Shown here piece by piece: positions 26,216 to 37,452 of a stretch of DNA of 64,000 bases (positions are counted from its first letter, which is position 1; the number at the start of each line of letters is the position of its first letter). Origin of the DNA: Macrotrachela quadricornifera (taxonomy: Eukaryota; Rotifera; Eurotatoria; Philodinida; Philodinidae); the NCBI GenBank assembly GCA_022393335.1, contig JAJEKB010017789.1, forward strand, positions 38,052 through 102,051. Reading direction: 5' to 3'. Below the pieces are notes generated by a model that was given only the letters and a program-made list of their open reading frames with translations, was not told the origin of the DNA and searched no databases. Both the position numbers and the translations under genes were made by a program.

Positions 26216-27502
26216 ATGGGACGATCCCAACGACTTTATATTTATATGTTAATTGGTTTTTTTATTTGGCTTTTAATTTTTATTAGTCAAATCTTATATT
26301 TTTCATCATTTTCTTTACATCATTTTTGTTGGTTTTCATCATGTAAAACTATCCGTTCGTCATCTCAATTATCCAAAAAACAACAAAATATTAAATCATA
26401 TGAAACGTCTGTTTTAATGCGTATTCATCATCAACCTCTTTTGCAACAATATGAATCTCGTCGTGTTAATTTTCTTCGTTTAGCGAAACCTACAACATTA
26501 CCAAACAAATATTTAGTTTATACATGTAATCAACCATGTGGTGGTTGGGGTGATCGAACACGAAAAATAGTCGGTGCTTATTTATTATCATTAGTATTAA
26601 ATCGTACATTTATTATAAATATGTCATGGCCTTGTTTAATAACACATTTATTAGAACCAAATTTTATTCAATGGAATAAAACAATAAAAGATATATCAAA
26701 ACGAACAAATCTTACAGTAAAGAGTCTTACTGCATTAGATAAAGATTATCGTGATATTTTATCATGGGAAAAAATAGATATTATTTATTTTCAAGTTAAA
26801 GATTTAGGTTATTATTCATTATTATTATGGCGTGATGATTTTTATCGTACACTTCATTTACAATATGGTTTACATCGTTCAACATTATTTATTCATACTA
26901 TATTTACATTAATATATGAATTATTATTTAAATTAAAATTTCATCCACAATTACATATGAATGAAATATCAAAAAAATATAAATTAAAATCACTTCATTG
27001 TGCACATATACGTATTGGAAGAAATCCATCAAATCCAAATGATATTGTTTTTCCTAAACGTGAACATATGAATACAAGTGTAATCAAATTTTTAAAAAAT
27101 ATTTCAAAATTTAATGAAACAATATTTGTTTCAACAGATTCTGAAGAAGTACAATTATATGCAAGAAAACAATTTCATTTTCGTTTATTAACAATTGATG
27201 GTGTTATACGACATATTGATCGTTCAGGAAGAAAATTAGCTTGTGATGGATTTGAAAAAACTATATTAGATTTTTATATGATTTCAAAATGTAATGTTAT
27301 GATTATGAGTAAAAGTGCTTTTAGGTTAGTTTGATTATTTTATTTTATTATTATTATTATTATTTAAAATTCTGATTTTTATAGTTTTTGGGCAAATATG
27401 CGTCGATTAAAACCTTATGAAAATTTATATTTATATTGTGATGGAATTAAGAAAATACAGGGTCCAGGTGATTATGATCGATATCCTTATGGTCAATGTT
27501 AA
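26216..27502 (+). CDS. Fucosyltransferase-fold-like type II membrane protein (2 exons)
   Basis: Exons 26216-27324 and 27385-27502 join in phase (AG|T = Ser) to give 408 aa ending YPYGQC. The first true ATG is at 26216; the frame extends upstream to 26174 only through non-ATG codons. A membrane anchor spans residues 6-30. The lumenal part carries CGGWGDR (108-114), followed by a hydrophobic helix and NRTFIIN, resembling the GG-GDR/NR nucleotide-sugar-binding start of GT-B fucosyltransferases. HIRIG (264-268) corresponds to the HxRxG motif of that superfamily, and VSTDSEE (305-311) to its STD motif. In the family these enzymes add fucose from GDP-fucose in the secretory pathway; donor and acceptor here are inferred. 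AATAAA signals lie at 27506 and 27564. It could belong to another GT-B family. Confidence 0.6.
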
Positions 27503-28037
27503 AAAATAAAATTTTATGATTATATGAATTTTTTTTCTTTTTATAAAATTTTGTCATAGCGTGAATAAATAAAGGACAATTATGATTGATTACATCTATT
27601 GAGTATATATTCTATTAACATTAAAGCTATGTTTCATTGAAAAGACAATATATCATTATCAGAAACAAATGTATGATAGATGATTATAATAAAGAGAACT
27701 TTCTCATTTTTGAGAAATACTATGTTAATCAAGAGTTTTATTGTAGTGATCGTTGTTATTTTTATTTGCTATCAATACCAGACGCAACATGTGTTTTTTA
27801 GTATGTATTCTATCTAGCTCGATAAGTAGGCATCCTCATACGTATTCATATATCGTTGATCATCAACATTAGGATGTCGGTTTAATCATTCGTATGCTAG
27901 ACTCATTCGGATGAGAGAAAGAGAACTGACAACAGAATTACGGCTATAAAGATCAACGACATATATATATATATAGATATAGATAGATTGTTCGCTAAAA
28001 GCAACGTCGCTATACTGAAACGACGAATAAGATAATA
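27503..28037. other. Short intergenic region upstream of the Ly6-like gene
   Basis: Contains the 3' end of the preceding gene and the presumed promoter of the next one. A TATATATATATATATAGATATAGATAG run lies at 27961-27987, about 50 bases before the ATG at 28038; whether it acts as a TATA element is not known. Confidence 0.45.
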
Positions 28038-28662
28038 ATGCAGAATTTCTCTGTTTTTATACTGATCATAATTTTATTCATTGATATTGGTATGTATTTT
28101 CAAAAAATTTGACGTATTTAATTGAAAAAAAGATTAAATTATTTTGATTTAGCATCATCGATATCTTGTTACAAATGTATATCAATTAATGGAAGTAATC
28201 CTTTGTGTGAAGATGTATTTCAAGGTGATATAGAGAGTAAACCATCACTTCTTTACACTCCATGTTTAACTCTTTTACGTGGACGTGAAGGTCTCTTTCC
28301 TGCAACACATTGTATTAAGCTGGTTGCCTATTCTAAAGGTAAAAATAAATAATAACTTAATTCAAATTCTTTTAATGATAACACTAATAAAGATATTCAT
28401 TTTTTTTGTAGGATCTAATCCAATTCAATATATGTATCGAACATGTGGTAGAGATGAAGCTGATGATAATGGAATAACTCGTACTAGTCATTGCGGTTTT
28501 GTTAAACTTGCTTGGATTGATGCACATCAACGATTTCGAGGTTGTTTACATGTATGTGATAAGGATGCATGCAATCAAGCGTCTTATTCTATTGATTCAA
28601 TATCGAGAGTGATATTTTATTTTTGTTTATTATTTTTCATTTCATTTGGAATTTTTATATAG
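28038..28662 (+). CDS. Ly6/uPAR-like small secreted or GPI-anchored protein (3 exons)
   Basis: Exons 28038-28089, 28153-28338 and 28412-28662 join in phase to a 162-aa protein. It starts with a signal peptide (MQNFSVFILIIILFIDIAS) and reaches the mature domain at SCYKC. The CYKC start, spaced cysteines (CEDVF, TPCLTLL, THCIKL, RTCGRDEAD, HCGFV) and the closing CLHVCDKDACNQ follow the three-finger Ly6/uPAR pattern, with the CxxxxCN end. A hydrophobic C-terminus (VIFYFCLLFFISFGIFI) preceded by a Ser-rich linker fits a GPI-attachment signal. Members such as Drosophila quiver, boudin and crooked modulate ion channels or build septate junctions; which role applies here cannot be told. Intron lengths (63 and 73 nt) fit the rest of the window. 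Confidence 0.8.
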
Positions 28663-29372
28663 AAAATGTAGATTTATGATGTCGTTGTTAATTGATGTAA
28701 ATACAAAATTGATATAGAACAGACATATAAATGCTTTTAGCTATTTTTCTGTTGATAGACATATAATACAAGACGTTATAGATGTTGAAAGGTCGAGTTT
28801 TTATTTCTATGAATGTGTAGCAATGAAAGATAAAGAACAAAACTTAAACTTACAAATATTTGAACAATTCTTATGTTAGTTATGCCATTTGATTAATAGT
28901 CGTTTTTATCAGTATTTCGTTGACTTAAATGTATCCGAGTTTATAATGGCATATTTATCTGACTGTTACTTTATTATTATAGTCAAAATTACGCTTTATT
29001 ATTTTTTTTTATCATTTTTGAGTAATAATTAAAACAAAATTTCATTATCTTTTCACTATAGCTCTCAAAAATATCGAAAAATATTATTGTATCTTCATTA
29101 GAGTCTATTATATGGTGAATAAGCATTGCAAACGATATTTATTTCTGTCAAGAAATCAATCTCTTTGTGCAGTACAAATAAAATAAACAATTTCTTAAAG
29201 AATTTCTACTAGAACTTAGATCTCTAAAACTGAGATAAAAGAAAAAAGTAATAGTTTGAAAAATTATTATTTCTTATACACTAAATATATTTCAAACATT
29301 TTTCAATATAACTATTAGTTTTTTTTGGATCGTATTTTCTGATACTTACTAATATTTAAATTGATTTACTTA
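28663..29372. other. Intergenic region
   Basis: No gene seen; AT-rich sequence between the Ly6-like gene and the 975-bp foldback element. Confidence 0.5.
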
Positions 29373-30347
29373 GGGCAATCCAAAAGTAGTGAGCCTGATA
29401 TCATACTTTCCTATAGACCGATTGGAAAAATTTTCTTTTTTATGAGCAGATAGATCGTCTTTTGTTCTATCTTTCTATGTTATTTGATCACTATTCAACT
29501 GATCTTATAATAATAAAAATTCGATAAGAACTGTTTTTGTTGAAAATCAGCCGGTAGCATCGAGATCATAATGGGCATGAAACTAAAATAACGCTGCGCT
29601 TTTGTATTGCATTTTATCATCACTTAATACATTGTATCGAAGAAACAAAATATACCAGAAGATGCAGCGTGAAAAGCTCTACAATTTATAAAGGACTGTT
29701 TATTGTATAGTTGCACTTTTTATTTTCAAAATGAACAAAACTCTGAGCGATCAAATTTTGATGTTGTGACAGCGAGATTATTTATTGGTAAAGGATGAAT
29801 TCGGTTTTATCTATTCCATCTTTTTATAATTGTTCTTTGTAAATTATAGAGTTTTACACGCTGCTTCTTATAGTGTATTTTGTTTTTTAAATAAAACATA
29901 TGAAGTAAGAAAACAGATGAGATAGGGGAAATCGAATGCATCTTTTACTAAAAATCAATCTCGTTTCTGCAACGTTGAAATTTCGTTGTTCAGAGTTTTA
30001 TTCATTCTGAAATCAAAAAAAATTAGCTACAGAATATACCATCCTTTACAAATTGTAGAGCTTTTCACGCTGCATCTTCTGGTATATTTTGTTTCTTTAA
30101 TACACTGTATTAAATGATAATAAAGTAGAATGTAAAAGTGCCACACGCATTATGATCTGCTGCTACCAGCTGATTTCCAACAAAAACAGTTTTTATCGAA
30201 TTTTTATTATTATAAGACCAATTGAATAGTGATCAAATAACATAGAAAGATAGAACAAAAGACGATCTATCTGCTCATAAAAAAGAAAACCTTTCCAATC
30301 GGTCTATAGGAAAGTACGATATCAGGCTCACTACTTTTGGATTGCCC
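29373..30347. mobile_element. 975-bp foldback element with TA target duplication
   Basis: The left end GGGCAATCCAAAAGTAGTGA and the right end TCACTACTTTTGGATTGCCC are perfect inverted copies, directly flanked by TA on both sides (29371-29372, 30348-30349). Nearly the whole element is palindromic: the outer ~180 bases match almost exactly. Further in, GATGCAGCGTGAAAAGCTCT (29661) pairs with AGAGCTTTTCACGCTGCATC (30058), and weaker pairing continues to the centre near 29860. There is no coding frame. The structure points to a non-autonomous Tc1/mariner-type element or foldback transposon. Confidence 0.88.
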
Positions 30348-31624
30348 TAAGTATATGTAAAACTTTTAGTATAAAATATGTCTAAATGTGTCAAAAGCAA
30401 TAGCGTGAATTGATAAAGGTTTTTATTTATTATATAGACAAGCTACATTTGATTATACTTCTGTTGACTAAAATTTTAATTTGATTGTTATATGATCATT
30501 TATCTTAATCTTTTGCATCATCACGTCTGATCTCTTTTTTTTTTATAAAAATAGAATTAACAATGGAAAATAGAGGAAAACATTGCATGCTAATGTATAT
30601 TCTATTTGTGTTTTATCATATATTTGGATGTTCATATAAATTTCATGCAAATAAATAGAAAACTTTCGTTTAAAGAAATTATAAAAAATTTCAAATATAC
30701 AGGAAAACACATATCTTATGTATATCCTTTGTTTCGGCTTTAAGAATAATTTCGTCTACTTGTATAATTATTTTATCTGTAACTGCTGACTCTAGACAAC
30801 ACTTAAGGGTTTTATTATTCATTGTGTCAATGAGTAAACAATAGATAACGTATTCTTTATTTGTTTTGAAAGTTTTTGATTTTTATTTTGACCTCAATCT
30901 CATAATGTTTATGACTCATATCTGATTGTTGTCAGATACGACAAATTGCAATCATTTGTTTCTTGTCTGCTATTATGATATAAATTTTTTATCATCTTGA
31001 TTAATTATTCTCTAATCTCAAACAAAGAAAATGAATTTTTATGAAATGCAATATTTATAGATCAGATATATATTACTGAAAAAAATAGCTCTAAATCTTA
31101 GTTACAAGTTTGATCATATATTGATTTGTTTCAATAATCGAAGCTTTCTTTTCTGATTTAATATAATTTATTTATATACAATAATATAAATCATTTTCTA
31201 AAAGTTTTAATTAAATATAATAATTCTCGTCGTTATAAAAATTTGAAGAATAATTTAAATTTTTAATTAGGAGAGTATATTCAACTAATATTCATAATTG
31301 TAGATTCGAATTGTACTTATAAACATATAGTAAGAAAACTATGGCAAAAGAAAATGTATATATTATATTACTTGTAACATATACATGGGACACTGCAAAG
31401 ATTTTTTCACTCTCTTTTTCTAATAGGCTCAGTTTGATATCAAGTATTCTCTTATAATTCTTAGACATATTTAGGATTATGTGCAAAATTTCATACTTCT
31501 AAATCTTGTGTTTCTTTGTGAGCCGTCGTTTCTTTTATTTGAGGTATACGCAACATGCTAATGAATGATCAATATTGAACGAGAGAATTTCGCATTTTAT
31601 ATTTCGACCTCTAAATATATTTCA

Positions 31625-31760
31625 TTTAAAAAAACAAAATTTGCCAAGAGGTGCAGCGTAATAAACTCTACAATTTAGAAAGAACAGATTATTTAGTTGC
31701 GTACTTTTTGTTTTCAAAAAGAAGCAAAATTCTCTGAAGTACTTTTCACGGTACCGTCGA
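31625..31760. repeat. Partial relative of the 29373-30347 foldback element
   Basis: ACAAAATTTGCCAAGAGGTG, CAGCGTAATAAACTCTACAA, then TTAGTTGCGTACTTTTTGTT and AAGCAAAATTCTCTGA follow, in the same order, the inner left arm of the element (29646-29745). Ends are not defined, so this is a fragment or an older, diverged copy. Confidence 0.6.
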
Positions 31761-32548
31761 AACTTGGTTATTTTGAAGTAAATAGCAATGAAATGTTTAT
31801 AAGAATCACAATATGAAATGCAAAGATCTATCATTTATTTTAAATTACCCGTTATGTAGCGTCTAGAATATAGCATGGCACTAACGTAAAAGAAATGATG
31901 GACAAGAGCAAAGGATAAGACTTATAAGTCTGAAATTTTTTTCATAATTCTAAATATGTCTAAAGATTACAAAGAAATCCTTCACCCCAAACTGAGTTTT
32001 TTAAAAGAAGCGGACGAAAAAACTTTTGTAATGCCCTATGTAGAAAAAGTATTTTTATTATTTCATAATCTCAATAATGACCATGTTTATATGATGAATA
32101 TATATTTTTAATTTCTATTAAGATTGTTGTTTTCACCACCAATATTATAACAAAAAAATGTCGCTTGATGGATCGTTTTTGATCCATGTATAGAAACCAT
32201 ATTCAGACTAAAGTATCTTCACCAAGATATAGAAGCAAAGTATTTATTCTTTCATGAATAGATAGCTTATCACATCCTCTACACAATGTTTTCGAAATCT
32301 TTTTAAATTTCTCTGACTGGATACTTTGTTCTTTCAAAACATTATTTTTACTCAGACATAAAAATCCATCCATTCAAGAGATAAAGAGTTAAATAATAAA
32401 ATTGTTTTTTTTATTTATTAACTATTAACGATTAAAACTTCTTAAAATAATAACTGATCTCCATCCTCAAGATATCGCTATTCTAAAGTGATAATCACAA
32501 TAATACATATGGTAGTTATACAGAAATACAGTTTTTGACGTATAGTAT

Positions 32549-32572
32549 TATATATATATATATATATATATT
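32549..32572. repeat. TA-dinucleotide microsatellite
   Basis: About twelve uninterrupted TA units in non-coding DNA. Confidence 0.85.
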
Positions 32573-34720
32573 ATAAAATTTGATAATTATCAAATATTAA
32601 GTATATCCTTGAGAAAAGATATCTTATATATATATACATAATTATATTCGTCATTGAGGAATTGCAGTGTATATATAACTTTTTCTATTTATAATCGATT
32701 ACATAGTTATTGCTTTTGTCAAAAAGATCTGTTTCTCAAAAATCTCGATTAATTGAAAAATGTACGATCATAACTGTTTATTTGGAATAAGAAATATAAA
32801 TCAATATTTTGTGTGCTATAATTTTTAAGTAGAATGATCTAGACGCTGACTATCTCAATTTATAAACACGCATCTTTGCATATAGTATATTAGTAATTAT
32901 ATATTTTTATTAATGAATAAAAACAAATTTTTCTTTGCCTAATTTAATTGAACTTTGAATAAAAAGTTTGGCATAATTGAATTAGTGAAAGTAATAAAAC
33001 CTGAATAATGACATATGATAAGATGAATATGTAATATCCATTTTATAATTACATGATCGTGACTACTTTTTTGAATAAATTTCTATTGACTAACATTAAT
33101 GAACTTGGCATTGAGCCGTTGGAAAGAATGAGTGTCATAAGACTTATATTCTATATAACATTTATCGCACTCAAAGACGTGACCATACCTGTTTTTATTT
33201 ACTTATTTTTTTCGTTGATTATTTGCATAAATTCTCATGATATCTTAATCCTAAAATACACCAAGCTTTAGCCTGTCTTACTTTGTAGATTCTGTAAAAT
33301 TATCATACTTTATAAAAAAATATCTTTGAACCTAATAAATATTATCTATATAATTGTTTCGAAGCGCAATTGCATGAAGCGATCGAATGTTATTTAAATA
33401 ATGCGGGCAATAATTTAACTTTGAAATAGATATTAATCTTTAGTATCGTAATTATTTCGAATGCTATGTCAATGATAAAAACTAAATGCAAGAATGTTAT
33501 AAGTATCTGTTAATATCTATAGAAATTCCTTACTTTAAATACTCGAGTAAAATATATTTATTAGTTATCCATTTTTTTCAAAGCTATGCTGTTTCATACA
33601 AATGAAGTCGAAACAATAATCAATATACTAGAAAATATATCACGATTCATGAAATAAAAAAGATCTATTTTACAAGTGGACATAGTTTACATTGTTTTAA
33701 TCGTATCTTTACACGCTTTTCTCCTATTGATACTTGATTATTGAAAATAATTTTCATGATGAGCTCAAATATTTCCTACCATCATCTTCATTTCAACAAC
33801 TTGTCCAATTAAAACGGACTATGCTTGACCAAAGTTAAGCATAATATTGCTTAACTACAAGGCAATCAAACTTATGCATTCAAAAGTTTTTTTCTATAGA
33901 TTTTCGAATATGCTCGATTGATGTACATCACTTGATTTCACTAACGACAAGAATACATATAGTAGTCGTCAGCTAAAATCAAACATTTTCTGCATGAAAA
34001 TGATAGGAAAAGGGCTCTATTACCTTTCATTATATTTTAAAGACTATTTTATCATTGAGAAAAACGGAAATAATAGTAGTTTTATTGAAGATTGAACTAC
34101 AGTTTGACATCAATGGATTGCCTTCTATCGTTAACAAATCTAGAGAGAAGTGATGTTTTTTAAGAAGCTAAAAAAAGTCGACGTGTGCGTTATCACGACT
34201 CTTCACCCTTCTAGAATTATTACTATTCATCCCGAGGAAATGAAAGTTTCAATAAAACTAGGACTTTCAAGTCTCTCGTTAAAGTGTAAGTTTCAATCAT
34301 TTAACACATTATATTATGAAGTTATGATAATCCATGCTCAAAAATGGATGAGTGCATTGTCTATACACAGACTGTGAAATGTTTTAAGAAAAACTCATTC
34401 CACACATTTGTACTATCAAACTTTGGAAAATGTGATTAGTACTACTTGAATCTCATACAGTTCATTATCCTTTTTATTGATTTTCTACACTTGGATCGCC
34501 ACCATTTCCAAGAGTGACACTTTTCTAAATGCATTAAAAGCGAAACTTCACATCAATTCATTACTTTAGAATTTCAAAATAAAACAATATTTTATTAAAA
34601 TATGTTATTAGAATTTCTAAACTAGATTATACATTAATAATAGTGAAACCAATCCCAATTAATAAGATATTGAGAGAGCATGAATATTGTACGACGATCT
34701 CGTTATGTCAATTTTCTTCT

Positions 34721-35368
34721 TTAATGCTGTGTTTCAACAATTTCAGCATTATTACTATTTTTATTAATATTATTATCAGTATCAGTATCATCCAATGAGG
34801 GTAATTCTACGCGTAATACCAAGTGATTAGCATATTTATATTCGTGATTTTGTCGGTGAAGATAATGAATATGTTTTAAATATTCCTTACTTTTGTGTAT
34901 TGCTCCTGGATGGTCTTCCTTTGCTCGTGAATGATAATATTCAAGTATGGAGCCATTTTTACGTGGTATAGTAGTACGAAATTCAGGTATTTGATCAATG
35001 AGATATTCAACAAATGTTCGACAATTATTTCCTAACACATTATAATGTGGATGTTCTTGTACATATTTCTCTGCTGTTTCAATAAGATCTGGTAACGCTG
35101 TTGGGGAGGATGCTACACCAATTAATTTAACGTTATATGTTGTCTTAGGTAGGTCATCTATGTCTTTAATAATTAAGTTCATACTTTTACGAATATTTTT
35201 CGAGGGATTACCAACGTCAATTTCAATCATTATCAAAGGATGTTCATCAGTAGATGCTGCTAAAAATGTATGACTGGCACGACTATCTCCCCATAAACAA
35301 TGTTCAATTCGATGTCCTATTGAACCAATTCGATCTTCCATTGCACGCCAACCAAGAAATAAATGCAT
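34721..35368 (-). CDS. 215-aa protein of unknown function with an NC motif
   Basis: Single-exon frame with an ATG at 35366-35368. Balanced composition and clear codon bias separate it from chance frames nearby. Residues 22-60 contain EHCLWGD, SHTFLAAS and HPLIMIEIDVG; residues 113-124 contain GNNCRTFVEYLI. An early His and a later Asn-Cys followed by a hydrophobic helix resembles the circularly permuted papain-like arrangement of LRAT/NlpC-type hydrolases, with H33 or H43 and C116 as candidate catalytic residues. This is a weak analogy. The C-terminal 30 residues are polar, with Asp and Asn runs, probably disordered. No signal peptide or membrane segment is seen. Neighbours give no functional hint: more than 4 kb of empty DNA lies downstream and 1.3 kb upstream. 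Confidence 0.65.
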   Translation of the reverse strand: MHLFLGWRAMEDRIGSIGHRIEHCLWGDSRASHTFLAASTDEHPLIMIEIDVGNPSKNIRKSMNLIIKDIDDLPKTTYNVKLIGVASSPTALPDLIETAEKYVQEHPHYNVLGNNCRTFVEYLIDQIPEFRTTIPRKNGSILEYYHSRAKEDHPGAIHKSKEYLKHIHYLHRQNHEYKYANHLVLRVELPSLDDTDTDNNINKNSNNAEIVETQH

Positions 35369-36723
35369 GGTACGATCGTATGACGTGTTGAAAAAGAGGT
35401 GAAAAATAAGGCCATATATTTTATCTGCACTTTGTTTTTTTATATAGGCATAGACGCATGACTCAATGTCAATACGTCATATACACGTGTGCGTATGAAA
35501 AGAATAACGTCATATTTTGATACACTTCAATCGTGATTTATGTATATACGAATATTTTCTCCCGATAAAGTCTATTACAATATACACCTACGAAAAACCA
35601 AAATAGGAAAAAAAATAAAAAGTAAGAGTAATAGAACAAAGTACAGTTAAGTCAATCTATATAATAAAATCTGTAATAAATTACAGTAACAGACATGCAC
35701 ATGTATTTGTTAAGAAAATCAATAAAGGACCTGCAGAACTCGTTTTCTTTTTGTTGAACAAAACATTTACATAATGATATTATAATACCAATCGGAAATA
35801 TAATATGGGAATTTTAATAGTATCTAATTGTGTTGTATGAGATCTTTTTAATGGTGTGAATGAAACGAGAGTTGAAAGGTAAATATTATTATGACATTTA
35901 ATCATTTAACATTTACTTGATAAATAAATATAAATGTTAATAGATATGTCAATAAACAATTCAATAAAAAAATAGATCAAAAATATTTTTATTAGCTTTT
36001 TCAAAGACTAAAGATAATTAAAAGACAATCAATAAATACATAAGTTGATTGAATGTATAAATTATTTATAAGAAGTAGTTATAGATACCATGAATTAGTA
36101 AAAGAAAGTAACATTGATTGAATTAAGGCATTTCTGAAAAAAAAGCTTTGGAAGAAATTTGTATCTATCTGATGGGAATACTTACGTTTAACTAAAAGTT
36201 CGTGCAACATTAAATAAAAATGTAAAGACAGGGTGATATTTTTAATTTTATTTTATCAAATTTTGAGGATAATTGTCAGTATTAGTTATACTCAGTTCGA
36301 TTCTTTCGATACAATTTGCTAAAAGTTTTCTGACGCTATTTTCAAAAAAAATTTTAGGTACCTTGAAAATCGCATAAGCTAATCATATTTCATTTATTTG
36401 ATCAGTTAAATTACGTTCGATAGAATTAGTTAGCTAAAAATTACATAGTATCAGGCCTGACGAATGCGATGGATGTAACATTATATTGATATCTTCTTCT
36501 GTCATATAAATAACAACAGTGGATGCGTATAAAGTCAACAATGGTCGTCAAAGGATTTGGTGCATTTTAAACCTGATGCATCTGTTTGTTCCCATATTGC
36601 ATTAACAAAAGGTTTCGGCTCATTTTTAGTACAATACTTGTGACCTACAGTATTGCCTTTATCTACACTATGTGTAAAAACAAAGACCATTTGGTTAAAA
36701 GAACATACCAAATAATGTTTTGC
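35369..36723. other. Intergenic region
   Basis: No gene recognised. The part next to 35369 should contain the promoter of the minus-strand 215-aa gene. Confidence 0.5.
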
Positions 36724-36726
36724 TTA

Positions 36727-37449
36727 AGGCCTCCCCCCCCTCAAAAATCGATCTCAGCCCCGGCTCGTAAGAATCGCATGAAATTTTCAGTATATGTTGG
36801 GGTTATGATAGATAAGCTATGATAAAATTTTCAGCCCGATCCTACGACGCATCAGCGAGATAACGGCCAAAAAAGGGTAAAAAATAGCACTTTTTATTTT
36901 CAAGATTCCTCTGTGGAACTTTATTGAACTTATAGATTTTTTTTTTGTTTGAAAGAGCGTCAAAAAATTCAGACACTGTGAGAGCCCGTTTTTTTTCAAT
37001 GTCACTTTTTATATGAAAAAAATCGATAGAAAGGTCAATGTCTCAAAAAACTACTTGAAAATATGGGAAAAGTGGTATATTTGTCCTTTTTTGTACTAAA
37101 ATTGAAGGTAGATTTAAAAAAAGGAGCCTCACAGTGTCTGCAGCTTTCGACGCTCTTTCAAACAAAAAAAATTTAAATGTATTCATCGAGTCTCGGTCGA
37201 GAAATCTTGGAAATACGACCAAAAAGTTATAAAACGAGAAAAAATGAAAATATTTTTCGTTTTTTTGAAAATAAACATGGTTTTCAAGAAGACGTTAACG
37301 AAAATCATCAAAAATTTTGGCCAAAAAACGGATATTGGATAAAAACTCATATCTTATCTGAAAGATCTGAAGACGAGCTATCTTTCCATGCATTTATCTA
37401 GATTTCGAAATTTTTGACGAAAATTGACTTTTTTTGAGGGGGGAGGCCT
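36727..37449. mobile_element. ~720-bp foldback element flanked by TA or TTAA
   Basis: The left end AGGCCTCCCCCCCCTCAAAA is mirrored at the right end by TTTTTGAGGGGGGAGGCCT. Inner arms also pair: TTTGTTTGAAAGAGCGTC (36946) with GACGCTCTTTCAAACAAA (37149), and CAGACACTGTGAG with CTCACAGTGTCTG. Outside the GGCCTCC termini stands TTAA on both sides. The duplication may therefore be TTAA (piggyBac-like, element 36728-37448) or TA (mariner-like, 36727-37449). No transposase is encoded. Confidence 0.8.
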
Positions 37450-37452
37450 TAA

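Larger units (their letters stand above)
30348..34720. other. Long gene-free region
   Basis: About 4.4 kb without a recognisable gene. It holds a partial copy of the foldback-element arm (31625-31760) and a TA microsatellite (32549-32572). Open frames of 60-75 codons here have chance-like composition. Confidence 0.5.

Noticed and set aside
33815..33880. Possible small RNA or tRNA-like hairpin (AAGTTAAGCATAATATTGCTTAACTAC)
   Set aside because: Only a simple stem-loop; no tRNA cloverleaf, no TTCRANNC box B and no 5S-like internal promoter.
36586..37401. Several 60-80-codon frames around the foldback element
   Set aside because: They lie within or across the inverted arms and read as repeat sequence without any transposase motif.
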